Shown: positions 21,401 to 26,161 of the stretch, one piece after another
Numbering within the stretch: position 1 is the first letter of the stretch
Layout: each line of letters opens with the position of its first letter
From: Ectocarpus siliculosus
Lineage: Eukaryota; Sar; Phaeophyceae; Ectocarpales; Ectocarpaceae
DNA length: 26,161 nucleotides
Reading direction: 5' to 3'
Assembly (NCBI GenBank): GCA_000310025.1
Contig: FN649751.1
Location: 1,160,912 to 1,187,072 of the forward strand
The notes under the pieces: generated by a model
The model's database searches: none
What the model saw: the letters and a program-made list of their open reading frames with translations, nothing else
What the model was told of the DNA's origin: nothing
Position numbers and translations under genes: made by a program

Positions 21401-22811
21401 TTTCGCAAGACACTCGGTTGAATTTCGGTGTAATTCTGCAAGCTCGCGAGAAAAGGTTGGCGTCGTGTACTAACCATGAATCGGCTCGGGCATTTGTAAG
21501 CACGGCTGTGGCTCGGGGGATACTAGTCTTGAGGTCAAGTGGTAGCGCTGTGCCTCTCACCGCAGTCGTGTCGTGGTTTCATGCCTTATGGTTGATTTTG
21601 TTCATGTTAACCTTTCCGCCCCCTCCCAGGTGGCGGACCCTTTCGTGCGCGAGTTGCTAATGGCAGATGACAACAAGCCCCTGCCTAACATCGTGGCGGA
21701 CGCGAACACTCCTCCCGTGGTGCTTTTGCCGGGTGCAATGGCGATGGGTGGGACGCTTGGAGGCATGCCTCAGGGCCCGCCTCCTATGGGCGCTCCGGGG
21801 TTCCCGATGATGGGCGGCGGTATGCCGATGGGCATGGGGGGCATGATGGGGCCGATGGTCCCGGGTCAGATGGGCGGGATGGGCGACTTTCCGATGCAGA
21901 TGCCGATGCCGCCGGGTGAGTGGCGCCTCATATGATAGGTTGAATTTAGACTGTAGAAATACGTGCGCCATCAAAGCGATCGCAGTTTGCTGTCTTCATG
22001 TGGGCATTGTTCGCTGTTAAGCTCCGTGAAGCGTGTTTATGCGACATTGATTGTATTGCTCACGCCCGTACCTTTTTTGGATATTGGTGAGCTGTCTCAA
22101 AGGTCTCGGCATCTTGGTCAGCGTACTAATTTTGGTTTCTGGTACTCGTTGCCCCTCCCCCCCCCCTGTGCTTGCAGATGCCATGATGGGTTCAGCCGGG
22201 CGCGGCTTCAGAGGCAGGGGCGGTGGAGGTTTCCGCGGCAGAGGCGGTCCCGGGGGGCGTTTCGGAGGACGAGGCATGGGGAGGGTGGACAGCATGCCGG
22301 AGCCGACGGGACCGAGGGACCCCAGGAGCCTCGTATCTTACGTTGACGTGGATGCCCCGAAGGTAGCCAATGTTGTAGTATACTTTGTTTGCAGGGGACG
22401 GCACCTTTCGCTTAAATGAGGTACTTTGGGAATCACAGGCACAACTGCAAGCACGTTCTATGTATGCTGGGATGGGAGTCACTACTTTTCGCCATCCCAC
22501 GTAGCGCAGATGAGCACGGTTTCCGAAAGTATGAAGCTGATGCTCAACTCAACAATACTCCGTTTTGTAGGGACGAGTGTTCCTAGAAGATAATCCTTCA
22601 ATGTGCGGTGGGGGGTAGTTGTGTGCTGGTGGGAGCTCGTGCGTCCACGCAGGGCTGATACAGGATTGATACGTGTTCTGCAACCCAAGTGTCGGCATCC
22701 TCACAATCGCTTGGCATCGCGCTGTCATACCCCATGCAGGAAACAACACCGAACTTGGACTACGGCGATGCGTTCCCTTCCAAGTCTAAGAAAAAGAGGA
22801 AGACCATGTAA
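12441..22811 (+). CDS. SRRT: ARS2/SERRATE zinc-finger RNA effector protein
   Basis: Modelled as 18 exons: 12441-12650, 12857-12969, 15497-15874, 16171-16241, 16498-16703, 16918-17040, 17196-17351, 17640-17759, 17895-18020, 18561-18732, 18992-19212, 19610-19795, 20235-20462, 20754-20834, 21289-21366, 21630-21915, 22178-22362, 22740-22811. This is 3012 nt (1003 aa), with all phases consistent. Order: acidic N-terminus; RS/RD-rich tract (about 98-240); Met/Pro/Gly-rich stretch; SERRATE N-terminal helical domain (QRYDEYKADYV, EWFLERYHP; about 315-420); RRM-like middle domain (KVAFIRRIPAWVS to LDLVCAYMKRVYFYVYY); C2H2 finger with C790, C795, H808, H813; Met/Gly-rich region; RGG repeats; conserved C-terminal SYVDVDAPK and LDYGDAF; basic end. 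ARS2 is a nuclear partner of the cap-binding complex that directs capped RNA to microRNA processing, export or decay. ATG 12441 has A at -3 and G at +4. Exons 1-2 are less certain (about 0.6); without them translation could start at 15540. Confidence 0.93.
13532..13555. repeat. CCCCCT simple repeat
   Basis: A short C-rich tract of CCCCCT-like units, flanked by CACACA, within ARS2 intron 2. It resembles the C-rich flanks of the dispersed repeat, but the repeat core is absent here. Confidence 0.7.
14447..14510. repeat. Dispersed repeat copy C
   Basis: The first 44 nt are identical to the core of copy A. The upstream half is missing: a 14-nt C run (14426-14439) lies almost directly against the core, and another C-rich run follows it. 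The copy therefore looks 5'-truncated, or inserted next to another poly-C tract. Confidence 0.8.
14940..15068. repeat. Dispersed repeat copy D
   Basis: A diverged relative of copy A. It shares AGCCTGG, the CCGG-containing hairpin, GCTCCGTC, TCAATGGTCTAA and GACTACGGCA, then a CCCCTCC-rich tail. The hairpin at 14947-14963 is a perfect 5-bp stem with a 7-nt loop, the geometry of a tRNA T-arm when read on the minus strand. Confidence 0.7.
16036..16150. repeat. Dispersed repeat copy E (subfamily 2)
   Basis: Lies inside ARS2 intron 3 (15875-16170) and closely matches copy B over ATCGGTGATCGGTCCTGTGG, the GCTCCGTCC block, the GTGGTCAAT core and AAAACATA. It ends in a C-rich tail that runs to within about 20 nt of the intron acceptor. 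It is in the same orientation as the other four copies. Confidence 0.75.
18052..18134 (+). repeat. tRNA-like sequence (SINE head or pseudo-tRNA)
   Basis: Inside ARS2 intron 9. The D-loop-like TCAGTAGGTA (18063-18072) places A14, R15, G18-G19 and A21 as in a tRNA. The B-box-like GGTTTGAATC (18103-18112) has its T-loop exactly 36 nt after G18, the canonical distance. A T6 run, a typical Pol III terminator, follows at 18129-18134. The acceptor and D stems do not pair well and the T-stem is mostly G-U, so this is not a working tRNA. A tRNA-derived SINE head or a decayed tRNA copy is more likely. Confidence 0.4.
18181..18207. repeat. 12-nt direct repeat
   Basis: GAAAAAATCGAC occurs at 18181-18192 and again at 18196-18207, separated by TTC. 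It lies 47 nt downstream of the tRNA-like segment in the same intron and could be part of a SINE tail. Confidence 0.8.
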
Positions 22812-24152
22812 CCAGAGCCCAACATCGATACGGCGGCGGTGTTTGTGGTGTTTGCATGTGGCTTGGCCAGCTTCTTGCGTCACACTGTTCTGTAGCAAAA
22901 GTGGTCGTCGCAGGCAGTAGCGCTTAGGATCGATATCAGATCAGGAGTGGGTTGGTCTTTGAGCACGCGAATACCTGGGCTTATCCTTTTAGGGTTGGAT
23001 TGTTTTTACGCGGCTTGACCTTGCCCAGCAAGTGCTGTATTCAATCTTGTGGCAGGTGTTGACTGCAGGTGCTGCATCAGACAATCCCGTCGGCATCAGA
23101 CATTAGGATTCTGCGGGTCCGTACCAAAAGAGGGTATGTTTGGCTAGTCGTGACCAGAACTGGAAGCTTACCCGGCACGCGCTGGAAGCAGTGTTCGCCT
23201 TAGTTAATTATTTGTGGATGGTGAAGGCGTGGATCAAGATGCGCGTCCCCTCTCGTCTACCTTTGGGACGGGCGTTAGACGCAACAGGGGGTTGTTGGAT
23301 GTAGAGATTTCAGACGTCGCTGTATGGAACTCAGCCGTCGCAGGGGCGGCGGATGATTCTGCGGATGTGGTGTGAAGGTGTCCACAGAGGTTCTTGTGTA
23401 CCAGCATGTTCGCGCTACAACTGTAGGCAGATCCATGGTAGTTACCACCACGTCCCGAGGTGGAGTGTGAAGCCGAGTTTTTAGGATGGACAATCTGGCG
23501 CTGGCATCTAGAGTGCCTAGCTTTCCACAAAAATGAGGTGCTGCAACAAATTGAGGATGTAGGTGCTTGCTTTCGGGTATCGATTGATGTGATGCACCCT
23601 CGCATGGTTGTGTTGTGGAAGGATGCTGCAGAGTCTCCCGACTCTGAACACAGGCGCATCGTTTGCAGAGGTTCAAATGTGGGCTGGCACAGAAACTTGG
23701 GATCTGGTACCTTGTTCCCCATCCCCCAGTCGAAAAGGTCGTGTGCCCGAAGCTATTAGTATGTGCAGCCAGGCTGGGAAACCAGAGAATGTATTTCACA
23801 ATGTCGGGGGCTGTGAAAAACTTCTACGCGTGCACTTCACCAACGAAATCATACATGTGACAAATTGGGTAGCTTGAACGGGAGACGCTAGGCTGTGCGG
23901 TAAGAATGTGTCGCGCGGTTCCTGTGCTTGAGAGTTGTGCTTGAGCGTCTGTTCCGTAGCATGTAGAAAAAACATATGCATATAAGTAGTCTTGTCCATT
24001 CCTACAGTACAAAAGGCCAGCACCGTGGCTTGACGAAGAAGACAAACCAACAGCAAACTCAAGTCCGTGTTGCAACGTCGCAACCGCTGCAATGCGATCA
24101 TATTCTAGTGTCTAAACTACGCCGGCACCGAAAATGCCCCGACTGCCACGCC
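22812..24152. other. Convergent intergenic region
   Basis: The 1.34 kb between the stop codons of ARS2 (plus) and RPN2 (minus) contains both 3' UTRs. Long overlapping frames exist on both strands at about 23234-23799, but they are Ser/Thr/His/Cys-rich, have no recognisable motif and no splice partner. I do not call a gene. Confidence 0.55.
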
Positions 24153-25660
24153 CTACGAACCCGTAGCAGGGATAGGCTTGCCTACGCCGCCAGGGGTCCA
24201 CTCGAAGGGCTCCGGTGGGTCAGCTTCTTCCCCATCGGGATCAGTCGAAGGAGCCTCGACCAAGGCTACATCCTCTGGTTCATCGGGCGTGCGATCCAAA
24301 AGCATGATAATGCCGAGTGGCTTCCCCGTTTTTCGCACCGGCACGTACCTAAAAAACGTCCATTAGTTCGAGGGCCGCCATGGATGGGAGTTAAGGTCAG
24401 GTTGGATACCGCGTGAAACAAAGTACAGCAATAGCCTAGTCCGAACACTACTGGTCACTACCGTCTGCCTTAAATAGAAGAGTTGTACGTCCAAAGGAGT
24501 GCACAGTTACACGCGTCTCAGCAGCACCTTTGCTCCATATCGAAGTGCACGAACGGCTCTTGAGAGGGGGTAACGCGTGCCGGGTTCTTGATCTTAAAGC
24601 TTGTTGGCTCAGGCTCCTTCTTGGGTTTGGGTGCCTCCGGCTTCTCCCCCGCTTCCTTCTCGTCCCCCTCAGTTCCTTTCTTCTCCTCGACGCCGGCTTC
24701 GTCCCCTTGGATCTCCATGTCGGCAGTAGGCGCATCGCCATCCTCTTTCTTTGTGTTGTGCTCTTTGCGAGCCTCGCGAGCTTTGGCCTTCGCGGTGGTG
24801 CTGAGTGTGACCGTCGTGACTCGCTCCTTCTTTTCCTCCTTCTTCTCCTCGAGTTTCTTGGGGTACGCAAACTGGCTTGGGCGGGCGTCGCACGTCGCCT
24901 CGTAATCGTTCGGCATCTTGAAGTCTTTGTTGAGCCCTATGTGAGTCGTAGGCGTGAAGGCCAGAGGCAGGAAGTGCATCAGAGGATACCAGTACCAGTA
25001 CTGGCACCACACTGCGAGGCCTACCACCGAGGACATCTTGGTGAACCCGGCGCGAGACTGCATGGTGATCGTCACGTTGCGCCCCCCGGCCTCCATGATG
25101 CCGCTGGCCATGATGGCTCCCATCTTGGTCATTGTGCTCTGGTGTTTATCCGAAATCACGCTAGTGAGCTTGGCGCGGAAGGCCTTGACCTTGGGGATAC
25201 GCGCCTCCGACTGCTGCATCAGCACCATCGCCATGGCAATCAGCGCGCCCTAGAACAAACGGGGTTCATCGAAGCGGCGCGTTGGTCCGTGAGAAGTCGA
25301 GAAGTTGTGAGTTCACACCTCTAGAGTAACTCGAAGTGGAGCAGATGCACATATCTACCAAGGGCCAAAGCACTTACTGCCGGGTTGGACAACAGTAGAG
25401 CAGTCAGGCCTACAAAACCAAACAACGAGAGACGGAATAACAACTCAAACGTCCGCATAGTACTCTTCGGCCAGCAGTGTGTTCCACGTTAAGATAATTA
25501 CCTGTCGAACGAAGTCGACCACGTCCTCCATCATGGGCTCGAGCACGTCCATAGCCTCGCGAGACCCGGTCCCGGCGCAGCTGATACCAATAGCCAGACA
25601 GGAACCGAAGCGCATATGCGCATTGAACGACTCCGCCAGCAGGGAAACGAGACGCGGCAC
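24153..25660 (-). CDS. RPN2: 26S proteasome subunit RPN2/PSMD1, C-terminal part
   Basis: The last three exons are 25502-25660, 24528-25249 and 24153-24348 (1077 nt, 358 aa plus TAG). All junctions are phase-consistent; the gene is cut at its 5' side by the window. The first exon is a proteasome/cyclosome repeat (PRLVSLLAESFNAHMRFG, CAGTG, LEPMMEDVVDFVRQ). The second continues GALIAMAMVLMQQSEAR, then DKHQSTMTKMGAIMASGI, the Trp/Tyr-rich WCQYWYWYPL block, STTAKAKAREARK, an acidic/basic Lys/Glu linker and NPARVTPSQE. The last exon has RYVPVRKTGKPLGIIMLLD and ends with ADPPEPFEW plus a short extension. RPN2 is the largest subunit of the proteasome base in the 19S particle; its tail recruits the ubiquitin receptor RPN13. 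The 5' limit at 25660 rests on the acceptor GGTCAG|GTG and the absence of upstream RPN2-like coding sequence. Confidence 0.95.
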
Positions 25661-26161
25661 CTGACCGACGTGGCGCCAGCAACACCGAAGACATGGCCGA
25701 AGGGTTCTAGGCGTCAAAAACGTGTGCAATAGAAAGGCCTTCCGTCACTGCCGATACGATTCCGCGTTTTCGACAGAGTGCACTGCAATTGTTTAACAGG
25801 TATGAGTTGCGCAACCTTGTCAAACATCTCAAGTAGAGGCGACAGCACGAAGGGATTCCAAATGCAGGGGTCACAAAGGCCGGTCTTGATAAATAGCGAA
25901 TCCCACGAGGTTGGGTGCGACCTCCCCCCCCGCGTCATTCGGATGAAAACCATTCCTCGCCCACAGTAGTTACACAACTCCGCAATCACAAATCTGCGGT
26001 GGGCAAAGAATACCAGCCGTTGTGCTAAGATTAAGTGCTGTCCCCATAAAAAGCTGCACAGGCGACCAACGGACTATACTGATGATGATACCCACCAAAA
26101 TAACGGGCGGGGGGACGATGCACTCAATTGATGAGGGGGGGGGGGGGGGGGGGGGGGGGTT
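25661..26161 (-). other. RPN2 intron/upstream sequence, no exon recognised
   Basis: By position this should be an RPN2 intron. None of its frames matches the PC-repeat region expected upstream of the first visible exon. The minus-strand frame at 25714-25989 (91 codons) has no RPN2 resemblance. Ends in a homopolymer. Confidence 0.55.
26135..26159. repeat. 25-nt G homopolymer at window end
   Basis: A pure G run, followed by TT at the window edge. It may be an assembly or sequencing artefact at a contig boundary. It could also be the poly-G/poly-C flank of another dispersed repeat copy in the opposite orientation. Confidence 0.8.

Noticed and set aside
23234-23799. 162- and 174-codon minus-strand frames as a gene
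   Set aside because: Overlapping frames with no recognisable domain, no splice partners and a position between two convergent 3' ends.
24530-25324. 264-codon plus-strand frame
   Set aside because: It is the antisense shadow of the RPN2 exon at 24528-25249, whose minus-strand product has clear family motifs.
25714-25989. 91-codon minus-strand frame as a further RPN2 exon
   Set aside because: Its sequence does not match the PC-repeat region expected upstream of the first visible RPN2 exon.
1-26161. CRISPR arrays, bacterial operons, phage or viral genes
   Set aside because: No spaced direct-repeat array, no Shine-Dalgarno-led gene series and no viral hallmark protein was seen; all supported genes are intron-containing eukaryotic genes.

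Overview
This is nuclear DNA of a flagellated eukaryote. Every real gene found is split into many small exons (54-378 nt) by introns of about 130-2500 bp with normal GT..AG (twice GC..AG) ends, and the proteins are eukaryote-specific: an ARS2/SERRATE RNA effector, a SPAG1-type TPR dynein-assembly factor and the proteasome subunit RPN2. Long introns, moderate-to-high GC, a decayed LINE and poly-C-tailed dispersed repeats suggest a stramenopile alga, perhaps a brown alga. That placement is an inference, not something the sequence proves.

Layout. 1-2690: no supported gene; a divergent tandem repeat at the left edge, one dispersed repeat copy and several hairpins. 2690-5560: a dead, probably 5'-truncated non-LTR retrotransposon, followed by T-rich sequence. 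5560-7639: no supported gene; one dispersed repeat copy and a CAA microsatellite. 7640-11307 (minus): a complete ten-exon SPAG1-like gene (390 aa as modelled). 11308-12440: divergent promoter region with an AT-rich module. 12441-22811 (plus): a complete ARS2/SERRATE gene, modelled here as 18 exons and 1003 aa. Its 2.5-kb second intron and its third intron hold three more dispersed repeat copies, and intron 9 holds a tRNA-like sequence. 22812-24152: convergent intergenic DNA without a supported gene. 24153-25660 and beyond (minus): the last three exons of RPN2/PSMD1; its 5' part lies outside the window. The window ends in a 25-nt G run that may be an assembly artefact.

The gene models were built by hand. 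I matched splice-site phase and recognisable family motifs across each junction. In all three genes the exon phases close exactly and the summed coding length is a multiple of three, which is the strongest internal support. The three genes are unrelated housekeeping or ciliary genes (RNA metabolism, dynein assembly, protein degradation), not an operon or functional cluster. I saw no CRISPR array, prokaryotic operon or viral gene. The most interesting items are the ARS2 gene structure (two GC-AG introns and an RS tract split across a 2.5-kb intron), the five-copy repeat family with tRNA-like features, and the extended C-terminus of RPN2.
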